Shown piece by piece: positions 54,910-64,000 of a DNA stretch of 64,000 bases. Location of the stretch: NCBI RefSeq assembly GCF_028372415.1, contig NC_092873.1, positions 350,363,890-350,427,889 of the forward strand, written 5' to 3'. Made by a program: the position numbers and the translations under genes. This stretch comes from Notamacropus eugenii (lineage: Eukaryota; Chordata; Mammalia; Diprotodontia; Macropodidae). Position 1 is the first letter of the stretch; each line of letters begins with the position of its first letter. The notes under the pieces are model-generated. The model was not told where the DNA came from. It did not search any database and worked only from the letters and a program-made list of their open reading frames with translations.

Positions 54910-55775
54910 GGGCATAGTTAAGAAGAGGGTACCTAGGTGACAAAATGGATACAATCCTGGTCCTGGAACCAGGAGGACCTGAGTTCAGATCCCATCTCAG
55001 ACACTTCTGTGTGACCCTGGTATAATGGCAAGTAAAATAGGACCTTTTGTTGTTTTTGTTTTAGTATGATCAAGAAGTATAATGCTTCTATTTGAATATG
55101 ACTAAGGAGAATCTTTCTCTTCTGTTGTTGGGCCTGGGAAGATTTATAAAAAGGTCCACGCCTTCTGTTAATGAGGCACTGTTTCTCTAGGCATGTGATG
55201 CCCTCTGGCTCTAAAAAGTGCATAAAGACTCTGAGGGTGAGGTTTTACTTTGGGGCTTAGTTTTGAGTGCCAGATGAGGACTCTGAGAAGCCGCTAAGAA
55301 GCCCTCAGGCTTTAAGACCCCAGATGTCGTGCTTCCCTCTCTGGTAAGTATGGTCAGAGAGTTAGGATCCAACTGTCTGTTGAATTCAGGCAGAGGAAGC
55401 CATGTCTAATAACTTTTAATTTCTCTGTATTTTCTTTGAAGTTCAAGGTGCTGATTCCCCTGGACTAGGTGAGTGATATACGTGCTTGATTAAAGGAATG
55501 ATACAAGTGCTTGATTAAAGTGATTGTTAACCCCTCAAAAGTTGCCTTTCCTTTTATGAATGCAGATCTATAGCAGGCTCCCCTGTGTGTGTGTTGAGGT
55601 ACTTAACTGTTACAAGTCACTTAATCCTATTTGACTCAGTTTCCTCATCTCTAAAATGAGCTAGAGAAGAAAATACCAAACCACTCCAGGATCTTTGCCA
55701 AGAAAATCGCAAATGGGGTCATGAAGAATCAGACACAGTGACTAAAAAACAACTGAACAAAAATACTTGAAGGTT
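54910..55775 (+). repeat. SINE split by a ~579-bp insertion
   Basis: The SINE 5' half (54,910-55,033, 'aggaggacctgagttcagat' to 'gtgaccctgg') and 3' half (55,613-55,775, 'caagtcacttaatcctattt' to 'actaaaaaacaactgaac') join to a normal element if the middle is removed. Five bases, CAAGT, occur at both edges (55029-55033 and 55613-55617), as expected for a target-site duplication. Confidence 0.7.
55034..55612. mobile_element. Unidentified element inserted in a SINE
   Basis: The insert is non-coding and contains a TATA-like TTTATAAAAAGG (about 55,143-55,154) and a ~25-bp tandem duplication (GTGCTTGATTAAAG at 55,480-55,525). Size and TATA motif suggest a solo LTR of an old retrovirus-like element, but the usual TG...CA ends are not seen at the inferred borders, so another class is possible. 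Confidence 0.45.
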
Positions 55776-56059
55776 CAGGTAGTGATCACCAGCTGAAGTA
55801 GCTTCTTTCACTCTCTAAGTCACACTGCTCATTGCTGATGGGTATAGATCTTCAAAGTGCCAAGTGAATTGTCCATGAAGAGGGCTCTACCTTCACCTTC
55901 ATTTGTCTTTCTCTCAATTTCCCCATCTGTGAAATGAAGGCAACCACTCAAAACTTCTTTACCAAAGTAAATAGGAGAAAAGTGTGCTTTGGAAGCAAAT
56001 TTCCCAGGGAAGAGAAAGGACAGATTTACAGATTAATTCAACAACTACTTGTTAGGGAC

Positions 56060-56245
56060 CAACTTTTGTTGTTCAGTCTGGTTGGACTCTTCAAAAAGGT
56101 ACTAGAGTGGTTTGTCATTTCCTTCTCCAGGGGATTAACAGAGGTTAAGTGACAGCTAGTAAGTGTCTGAGGTCAAATTTTAACTCAGGTCTTCCTGACT
56201 CCAGGCCTAGTGCTTTATCCACTGAGCCACCTAGTTGCCTCCTTA
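56060..56245 (-). repeat. SINE with RTE-like tail
   Basis: Reverse element: 'ttgttgttcagtctggttgg', 'gtttgtcatttccttctcc', 'gctagtaagtgtctgaggtc', ending 'ccacctagttgcctcc'. Confidence 0.75.
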
Positions 56246-57244
56246 AGGACAGATTAGGTAACAATAAGAAGTAATGACAAGAAACAATGGTGCACTGTTT
56301 CTCTGCAGGCTGAAGAAACAGAAATGAACTGGTACTGCAGCAAAAGCAACGGTTTGAACATTAATGATTTCCTAACTGGACTAAGAACTGGCAATAAAGG
56401 TCTCCCCCAAAGTGGAGGAAGAGAATCTGGGCATGGGGGAATCTTTCCCTGGGGGAAAGGACTATCAAGATTTAGGTCTAGATCAGAGGCAGGGGATGGG
56501 ATGAGGTGACCTCTAGCTTTCCCATCACCACCTACTTGTAGTTCCTGCCCCACCCAGCTTCCTTCTCAACCCTAGGGAAGAAGTGCTTGTAAAGCACTTA
56601 GCTCTCCCTAAAAGCTTCTTCTAGAATACTGAATGCAATAGGCAGGAAGGGGGAGGGAAGCAGTCCAACAAAGCAAGGGTCCATTAAATAATTCTTATTA
56701 ATTCTGTTCAGGTCCTCTTGGGACTTCATTTGGCCAGTATATTAGTGGGGGGTACATCTCTACCTCACCCTAGATCCTGAAGTTCTTACCTTGGCTTTGT
56801 CCCCAACATTTCACAGACTAGGCTAAGGCTAGGCATCCTGGTAATTCAGTACCATATTTGAACTCCAGTTAAGAGAGAAGGTTCAGAAGGAAAGGAGAGA
56901 TATTGGCATTGGAGGCTAGGGGAAACTAGCAACTTGGCTTTGCTATTGTCTCTCTCCCTGAAGGCCTTGAGCATCAGTTTCCCCATCTAGCCGGAAGCAA
57001 GGAAGAGCTCCTTAGGCATTTGAGATGACTGACCCTTCTGGAATTGGAGGTGATAAAAGCAGAGAACTCCATTCACACAAGACTATAGGAGGCTCTGTTC
57101 AACCCCATACCCACAAATGGCAAGTCCTCAAGTAGGTCCTTTTAAAGATTTCTCCAGCTTTGCCCCTAATCCTGATCTTAGGATTTAGGAAGGGCCAGGC
57201 TGCAAGAAGAGCCAGGGTTCAAACCCTTCTCTCTATCCTTCCAC

Positions 57245-58040
57245 CAAGAAAAGCAGTGGCACAATGGAAAGGACAGTGCTTGAAATCAGGAAGACTTTTC
57301 TTCCAAGTTCAAATCCAGCCTCAGACACTTACTATGTGACCCTGGACAAGTCATTTGATCCTGTTTGCCTCAGTTCCTCATCTGTAAAGGAAAAATAAAA
57401 TGAGCTCGAGAAGGAAATGGTAAACCTCTCTAGTAAAAATGCCCTCTAAAAAATGGGGTTACGAGGAGGTAGATACAACCGAAAAGATACACCAATAACA
57501 AATGGAAAGGACATTGGCTTAGAAGTCAGATGATCAGGGTTTAAGTCCTAGCCTGACCACAGGTAACCTAATTTTTGCCATTGTTGTGGGGGGGGGGAGG
57601 CGGTGTTAATTGAATGTCAGAGCTGAAAGGGACCCTATGAATAGATTCCCTTGCTAGCAATGTTCTCTTGGACAAGTCAATCTCCCTCTTTGGGGCCTTG
57701 TTTCCTTATCTTTTTTAAAAAGGAATAGGTGTTGCATTAGATCACCTTGAAGACGGTCTCCCAGCTCCAAACCCATCATCATCATTACCATTATTGTTGC
57801 TCTAATTATGTTCTTGTTGTTACATAAAGACAACCTAAAGGTTTGCAAAGTGTTTTCCTTCCAATAACCCAATGTAGTAGTAACAGCCCCAAGAGGAGTC
57901 AGTGAAAATATTATTGTCATTATATAGATGAGAAAGTAGGATCATCGGTCAAGTGATGTGGCCAGGGTTAGAAAACTAGCAAGTGAATCTGTGGTTCTAA
58001 GATCTGTGAGGTACCTTTCAGCTCTGACATTCTATGAATC
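57245..58040. repeat. SINE cluster upstream of PPP1R9B
   Basis: 57,250-57,510 forward with RTE-like tail ('agtggcacaatggaaaggac', 'gctcgagaaggaaatggtaa'); 57,510-57,780 forward pieces ('ggacaagtcaatctccctc'); 57,790-58,035 reverse ('tagatgagaaagtaggatc', 'gtgatgtggccaggg'). Confidence 0.65.
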
Positions 58041-59516
58041 CTCCCATACAGGAAGAACAGAGGTGCCCCCAGTTATCTGTCTGTGTCTAGTCAGTGTCAC
58101 CGAGGACCTCCTTCTCGTTGGGGGGCGGAGGAGGGGGCGGCAATTGTTTCCCAGGGTTAGCTGGGCTAGGCTGGGTCAGAGTGGAAGCAGGAGACAAGAT
58201 TCTAGGGTCTCCTTCCAGTCTGGAGCTCAGTTCCTACTAGCTTTTCCCCAAATGCCCTTTAGCTTCGGTCCTGTGGGCTGCTTCTGTGCTGGCATTCCCA
58301 GACCCTTTCCTCCTCATCCCCAAAGATCAGGTTATCAAGATTCCAGGGTCCTAGACACCCCTCATCCCAATCAGCTTCTCCATAGGGACTGGAGGGCCCT
58401 CCGTCCCTGGGATGACTCCACTACACCCCTTCTCTCCAGGCGGACAGGGCCAGCTGCCTGAGTGTGGGAAGTGCTGAGGGGGAGGAGGAGGATGGGAAGA
58501 GGGGAAAGGGGGGCGGAGAAGGAGGGAGGGGAGGGAGGGCGGCAGGAAGGCTAGAGATGCAGGAAGCAGTCTCGAGTGGGGGGAGGCTTTGTGCTTGAGT
58601 TGTCTTCTGGGTCCTAGGGTCCGCCGTGTGCCCCATTTTTAGGCTCTGGGAAAAATGAAGCAGGGGGAACAGGTTTTCTGGGAGTGGAGAACCTCAATCC
58701 ACTGATAAGAGTATCCAGGGGTGGGGTATCACTAAGGCAACTTCTCAATACTCCCAGGGTTTGGGTCCCCCAGGCTTCTCTTAAAGCCGAACTTCAGTTT
58801 CCTCTGCTTCTGGGGGCATGGTGTAGAGATGGAGAGACAAGGATGGGGTGGGAAAGAGGGTTAAATCCTTATTCCTTGCCCAGCGCCTAGGAGCAACTAT
58901 TCTAAAGGCAAAAGTAAACGATATCTGGGAGTGGGGGGTGGGGGGGGGAGTCCGACCTCCAGGGCCCATTGGCCTCACCTCCAAGAATCTGTTGTTTCTG
59001 TTGGAGAAACGCCCAGTCCAGGAGCTCCAAGGATCCGGGAGAAGGACCGGGACCCTATTTAATCCCACTTTGCAGGCGCCTGAAAGGTCAGAGTGGCAGT
59101 GTGAGGATATTTTCCCTCCACCCAGATCCAGACGGACTGGATCTCGTTTTCTTAGCTATTCCGCCTCTCTCCAACCCCCAGAGCTGGACGCATAGGGGTA
59201 CTCCCTAAAAGCAAGTCCTTCCGACATACTCATTTCCCACCCAGGTTCTGAGTTTGGGGGGAGTTGCAAAGAAGCAATTCGAGCGTGCCCCCTTTTTTTT
59301 GAAGGGGTGAAGCAGCTGTGTTCAGGTCTCTGGACTGGAATAAGAGATGGAAATGGACAGGCTTGCAGTTGATTGGTGTGTTGGCGGTGGGGGTTTAAGG
59401 GGCGGATCCACTAGTGTGACTGGCCCTCTAAGCCTGGAGAGAGGGTTCCGCTGCGAGGGGGAGACTGGGGCCCAGGTCCCCGGAAACCCCTGTCGCTTTA
59501 GGACCCAGAAGGGCCC

Positions 59517-61250
59517 GTCCCCCAGCGGCCGCTAAGAGAAGGGCACCGGCTCAGTTCTCAGGCAGCAGCGGCTGTGGCAGAGGGAGAGAAAGACAGAGGA
59601 AAAGGGGAGTTGGGGGGGAGGGAAGCAGGCAGACAGGCAGGCAGGCCGGAACAGAGGGGGAGCGGAGCCTGGACCGAGCTGGGGCTGTGCAAGAGAACAG
59701 TGACAGCAGCATAAGAATCTCGAAGAGCTCCGAGGCAGGACCATGGCTCCCGGGGTCCCTCGGCCCCCAGAGATCCGAATCTGCCATCCCGGGTGGGGGA
59801 TGGACTGACTGCCTGCTCGCCTGTCTCTCGCTGACACCGCCGCCTACAATGTGAACCGGATTCCTCCCGCCGCTTGTTCGGGGGGAGGGGTGGGGAGGGA
59901 GGGGGGCTCCGACTGTGGTCGGCCGCTTGTTTTGGGGGGTCGGATCCGAGTGAGCCCCTTGGAGGGTTTTGGGGGGGGGAGGGGATCCGGACAGTAGCCG
60001 GTCCCTTGTTCGGAGGAGGAGCAGAGAAAGGGGGGATGCGAACCCGGCTCCCCCCATCATGATGAAGACGGAGCCGCGCGGCCCCGGGGGCCCCCTTCGG
60101 AGCGCTTCCCCTCACCGCAGCGCCTATGAGGCTGGTATCCAGGCCCTGAAAGCCCCGTCCGATACCCCGGGGGCAGACGAGGCCCCGAAGGTTCCCCATC
60201 ACAAGAAATATGGCTCCAACGTCCACCGGATCAAGAGCATGTTCCTCCAGATGGGGACTGCTGGGCCTCCCGGAGGCTGGGGAGAGGGGAGCAGCGGTGC
60301 GGGGGGAGCCGGACCCCCGGAGCCCCCTCCCCGGGTGGCTGAGCGTTCGGTGCGCCTCTCCCTGCCCAGAGCCAGCAGCCTCAACGAGAACGTGGATCAC
60401 AGCGCGCTGCTGAAGCTGGGCACCAGCGTGTCGGAGCGGGTGAGCCGCTTCGACTCCAAGCCGGCGCAGCCGCCCCAGCCAGCGCTGCCGCCCCAGCCGC
60501 TGTCCAGGCTGCAGGAGACAAGGAAGTTGTTCGAGCGCAGCCCCGCCGGGGCGGCGGCCGGGCCGGGCGGCGACAAGGAAGCCGCCACCCGGCGGCTCCT
60601 GAGACAGGAGCGGGCCAGCCTGCAGGACCGGAAGCTGGACGTGGTGGTGCGCTTCAACGGCAGCACCGAGGCTCTGGACAAGCTGGACACCGACGCCGTG
60701 TCCCCGACCGTCAGTCAGCTGAGCGCTGTCTTCGAGAAGGCGGACTTAAGGTCTGGCCTCCACCGGGGGCCCGGGGCGCCGCCGCTCAACTCCAAGCTGG
60801 TCAGCAAGAGGTCTCGGGTTTTCCTGCCTACGCCTCCAGCCCCATCTGGTGATGGGCCCACCGAGAAGGAGCGGGGCCCTGGAGGGCAACCGCAGCCTCC
60901 GGGGCAGCCTCAGCAGCCACTGCATCGCTCGGCACCGGTCCGCCCGCCCCCCAAACCCCGGGAGGTGCGCAAGATTAAGCCGGTGGAGGTGGAGGAGAGT
61001 GGGGAATCGGAGGCCGAGGTAGCAGCTGGAGAGGTGATCCAGGCTGAGGTGACCGTCCACGCGGCCCTAGAGAACGGAGCCGTGGCTGCAGCGGTCCCCG
61101 CCGGGCCCCCAGAGGAGCAGAGAGCTCAAGCTGCCCCGGAAGATGAAGGGGACGCAGAGAGGGGAGTAGGGGTATCGGGGGGAAGCCGGGTGCCTGAAGT
61201 GGCCCCAGAAGAAGGGGATGAGTCCAAGAGGGAGGACTTCTCCGAAGCGG
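59517..61250 (+). promoter_or_regulatory. CpG-rich promoter and first exon of PPP1R9B
   Basis: CpG dinucleotides, rare elsewhere, become frequent from about 59,510 and stay dense through exon 1. The upstream part is G-rich with NotI-like GCGGCCGC at 59,526-59,533 and 'ggggcgga'-type GC boxes earlier (near 58,120-58,140). I see no clear TATA box. This fits the CpG-island promoter of a brain-enriched but widely expressed gene; the exact start is not visible. Confidence 0.7.
60036..60062 (+). CDS. Upstream ORF overlapping the PPP1R9B start
   Basis: An eight-codon ORF (MRTRLPPS) whose TGA stop (60060-60062) overlaps the main ATG (60059-60061). Such an ATGA overlap could lower translation of the main frame or allow reinitiation. 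Its ATG has G at -3 (gggATGc context), so it may be recognised. Translation is inferred, not shown. Confidence 0.5.
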   Translation: MRTRLPPS

Positions 61251-61459
61251 ACTTAGTGGACGTGAGCGCCTATAGTGGGCTTGGGGAGGACTCTGGGGGT
61301 AGTGGGCTGGAAGAGGAGGAGGAAGAGGACGACGAGGAAGAGGAAGATGGAGAGCCCCCCTACGAGCCAGAATCGGGGTGTGTAGAGATCCCAGGGCTCT
61401 CGGAGGAGGAGGAGCCGGTCCCCAGCCGGAAGATCCATTTCAGCACTGCACCCATCCAA
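60059..61459 (+). CDS. PPP1R9B: Neurabin-2 (spinophilin), exon 1; gene continues beyond window
   Basis: Spinophilin is an actin-binding scaffold that targets protein phosphatase 1 to dendritic spines and cell junctions. Exon 1 encodes 467 residues: the N-terminal F-actin-binding region ([44 protein letters not shown]), a proline-rich middle ([20 protein letters not shown]), an acidic Glu/Asp run near residues 420-440, and the PP1-docking motif RKIHF at about residues 457-461. The PDZ domain, coiled coils and C-terminus are in exons to the right. The start is the first of two adjacent ATGs (60059 and 60062), as in human MMKTEPRG; the frame stays open upstream but has no earlier ATG. The donor is CAA|gtaagt at 61460. 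Confidence 0.96.
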
Positions 61460-62989
61460 GTAAGTGAGGTCCCTTGGCACCCACTCCCCCCAACCCCCTG
61501 CCATGTGCGCTCCGCCCGCCTCCGCCCTGCCAGCTGAGGTTGGCACGTTGAGTCAGCTCCCTCATTGGTGGGAACCCTGCCCCCTCCCAGCTATTCCCTG
61601 CAGCCCTGACCCAGAAGTGATTATTTTTGGGAGGGGGTATTGCTCTGTTAGAACTATTTATATGGGATAAAACAAAGCTCATCAGAGTCTCCCTCAAGAA
61701 GCTGTGCCTTGTGTCGGAGTTTAAGGGAAGGCATCAGGCTAGCATTGCACCAGTCTCCCTCCCCATGCCCTACATCTCTTGCATCCCCCTCCAGCGGAGG
61801 TGGCTGTCAGGGTATCTACAGTTAGCCATCCTTCAGATCCCCTTAGGCGCGCTGGCCTCCTCTTCCCTTCCTCCCCCACCTCCTACTATGTATCAGAGGG
61901 AGAAGGTGGAGAGGGAGGAAGAGGAGGTGACTCTCCCTTTCCTGCTCACCCACACAGTTGCCTGGGGCAGGCAGTCCATGCCCTGCCCTCGATAATGCCA
62001 GATTATTTTTCCCATTCCCAGAAATCCCTTCATTCAGGGAGCCTGGGGGCAGACAGTGGAATAGTTGGGGGATGGGTATGGGGAGAAGAGGGTAGCAGCT
62101 TGAGAGCTCCTTTAGAAAAGACTCCAAAGTTAAGGGAGAGGGCACACAAAACAGAGGCAGATGGAACAAACCTGAGAGATCGTTGCGCTCTTCCCCCTCC
62201 CCCAAAAGGGGAGAGGCCAGAAGGAAGTAGCGCTTTCTCCTGTCCTATCTAAATCAGCATTTCCCCCATTTCAACTTTGCAGAAGTGAAAGAGGGAAGTA
62301 GCCAAGGGAGAGCTCAGGAGTGGGATCACATGACTCCCAGGGTGGTAGGGAGGTGATAGGGTCTAGGGACTTTCTTCTTCTGGGGACTTCCCTCACACCT
62401 ACCCCTCACCCCCACCTCACTGGAGCTCCTAAAGGATCAGGGTTTTCCTTGGTGATGTTAGTAAAGATGGATTGAGATCTCCAGGGTGAGGACCTTGAGG
62501 TCTGTCTCAGGAAGGGTATTGGAAGGGCTGTTAAGGAGGCCTAAGAGTGAGGCTCCCTGGGGATATAAAGAAAAAAGGGATGGGGGAATGGAGATGATCC
62601 ACAAAGGGAGGGGGTCTGATTCGTACCTCCTCCTTCTTTATAATCATTTAAAAGGACAGATACCCCAAGGGTCACCCATTTGTGAGATCATAATGAACCC
62701 CTCTCCCCCTATAACAGAATAGAATGTTAGAGTTAGAAAAAAAGGATCTTGCAGATTACTTAGTCCTACCCTTTTATTTTATAGAGGATAAAATTGAGGC
62801 TAGGAGGCTCCACACTTTCAGTAACAGTGAGAAGGAGGTGGGTGGAGGGAGTTGGACTCCTTGAACTGCTTCTCCATTAAGATTCCCCTTTTTAAGCCCT
62901 AGTTCCCTCCCCGCCATGCTCACTACCATGCCTAATAAATGCTTTTGATTCTTTAGATGAGAATGAAAAGTGTACTTAGGAAGTCTCCT

Positions 62990-63024
62990 GTGCATGTGTG
63001 TGTGTGTGTGTGTGTATGTGTGTG
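62990..63024 (+). repeat. (TG)n microsatellite in PPP1R9B intron 1
   Basis: A TG run of about 15 units with one 'tatg' and one 'catg' interruption. Confidence 0.9.
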
Positions 63025-63474
63025 GACAGAGGAAGAGAGGTGTTGCCTTTCCTCCATGGTTTTGAACTCTCTCCCCCAGATCTAGCCCTAGAACTAAGAC
63101 TCCAGAATTCTCTGGCTTGAGTAACTTTGGTGCCTGGCCTTCCCTTCCCTATCCCTCCCCCTCCTAGACTGGCATGAGGGGCTAGCATTCCATTCTCCCC
63201 CCCCCCCATATGTTTGTTTATCATTTCCATAACAACCTTATGGCCAATGACCAGCCCTTCCTTCCCTAGGGATTGGGAGAGGCAAAATTTCCCTTCCCTA
63301 GTCCTTAAGCTCTCCCCTTCCAGCCAGGCTCAAATGGGAAGGGTTAAAAGTGGGTGGTCACATTGCTTAATTACAATCAGAACCAGCATCATACCCCTGG
63401 GTAATGGGAGCAGAGCGTCCAGGCTCTGATAGCCCTTTCACCAGTCAAATCTCCCCCAGCCAGATGAAGTTATG

Positions 63475-63660
63475 GTCACTGAATGTCAGAACTGGGAAGA
63501 GACCTTAGAAACATCACTCTAGTCCAATTCTTTCCTTTCCCAGAGGAGGAAACAGGATTAGTTGAAGGAAAATGACTTGCCCAAGGTCACACAGACAATT
63601 AATGGCAGAGACAAACCTAAAACTCAGACCTTTTGACTGCTTTATACCATGCTGTCCTTT
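63475..63660 (-). repeat. SINE in PPP1R9B intron 1
   Basis: Reverse-oriented element: 'gtcactgaatgtcagaactg', 'gaggaggaaacaggattag', 'aatgacttgcccaaggtcac', end 'ctgctttataccatgctgtc'. Confidence 0.75.
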
Positions 63661-64000
63661 TCTCAGGGTATAGGAAGGAGATAAAGCCTTGGTAGGGAGA
63701 GGGAAGAGGAGAAGGTAAGAGATAGGGAGTCCTCTGACCCATTGAGAAGACCCCCTTGGGGCAGGTGAGGCTATCAGGAATTGTTTGACCTTGTTTCTCT
63801 AGGTCCTACTCCAGGATATTTTGGCACCCAAAAAATGTTTTGGCTAGAGCCCCTTGAAACCTGTGACTTTGAGAGGCTAATAGGCTTTTAACCTTGACCT
63901 TTAGAAAACCTGACTATAATTGAGACCTTAGATTAAAGACTTGTGTAAGTGTGAGTTGTAAATGGTTTCTGTTCTATGACGACTTTTGGGGGGATTTCAT

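Larger units (their letters stand above)
45519..59500. other. Intergenic region between SGCA and PPP1R9B
   Basis: About 14 kb between the divergently transcribed SGCA (-) and PPP1R9B (+). I found no conserved exon, tRNA or other RNA gene. Most of the sequence is SINEs (listed), a LINE-like repeat at 46,000-46,900 and simple repeats. Stretches with no recognisable feature include about 47,240-47,940, 48,060-49,690, 51,320-51,960 and 55,780-56,050. The final 1.4 kb (58,100-59,500) becomes richer in G and CpG toward the PPP1R9B promoter. Confidence 0.75.
61460..64000 (+). other. PPP1R9B: PPP1R9B intron 1 (partial)
   Basis: No sequence resembling exon 2 (which should start near VFSTYSNEDYD) is found before the window ends. 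The intron holds reverse SINE fragments at about 62,725-62,830 and 63,475-63,660 ('gaactgggaagagaccttag', 'gacttgcccaaggtcacaca') and a (TG)n repeat near 63,000. The rest shows nothing recognisable. Confidence 0.85.

Noticed and set aside
59969..60058. N-terminal extension of PPP1R9B in the same frame
   Set aside because: The upstream frame starts at TTG, with no in-frame ATG; the human start MMKTEP matches 60059 exactly.
59558..60400. 280-codon frame on the minus strand
   Set aside because: Antisense to the CpG-rich 5'UTR and exon 1 of PPP1R9B; Pro/Ser-rich composition reflects GC content, not a gene.

Overview
The window is vertebrate genomic DNA, and the repeats point to a marsupial. The exons are mammalian and closely match known proteins. 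The introns and spacers are full of the tRNA-derived and CORE/MIR-type SINEs typical of marsupials, SINEs with an RTE-like tail, and old L2 LINE fragments. No Alu, B1 or B2 elements were seen. The order COL1A1 - SGCA (with a linker-histone gene in an intron) - PPP1R9B matches the human 17q21 neighbourhood, read in the opposite direction.

Positions 1-23,095 hold most of COL1A1 on the + strand: 46 exons, from the N-telopeptide exon (human exon 6) to the stop codon, plus a 1.8 kb 3'UTR with two poly(A) signals. Exon lengths follow the fibrillar-collagen 45/54/99/108/162 rule. The helix adds up to exactly 1,014 residues with no broken Gly-X-Y triplet. Exons 1-5 lie left of the window.

Positions 23,096-34,015 are intergenic: SINEs, LINE tails, a DNA-transposon-like element and about 2.4 kb of degenerate TG-rich sequence with an embedded purine tract. 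No gene is seen there.

Positions 34,016-45,518 hold SGCA (alpha-sarcoglycan) on the - strand, complete in nine coding exons (1,164 nt, 387 residues), including a 27-nt exon 8 and an exon 1 that appears to use a GC donor. SGCA intron 8 contains, on the + strand, a spermatid-type linker histone gene (H1-9/HILS1). It has an intact H1 winged-helix domain and a nearby poly(A) signal, but no visible ATG in the main exon. The human copy is classed as a pseudogene, which makes this the most interesting locus here.

Positions 45,519 to about 59,500 are a repeat-rich spacer. A CpG-rich promoter region then leads into exon 1 of PPP1R9B (neurabin-2/spinophilin) at 60,059-61,459 on the + strand. A short upstream ORF ends on the main start codon. 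The rest of the window is PPP1R9B intron 1.

The three main genes are unrelated in function (bone/skin matrix, the muscle dystrophin complex, actin/PP1 scaffolding); the clustering is conserved synteny, not a pathway. I found no new multi-gene system. The best leads are the H1-9 gene, the GC donor, the PPP1R9B uORF, a promoter-like cluster in COL1A1 intron 33 and some nested repeats.
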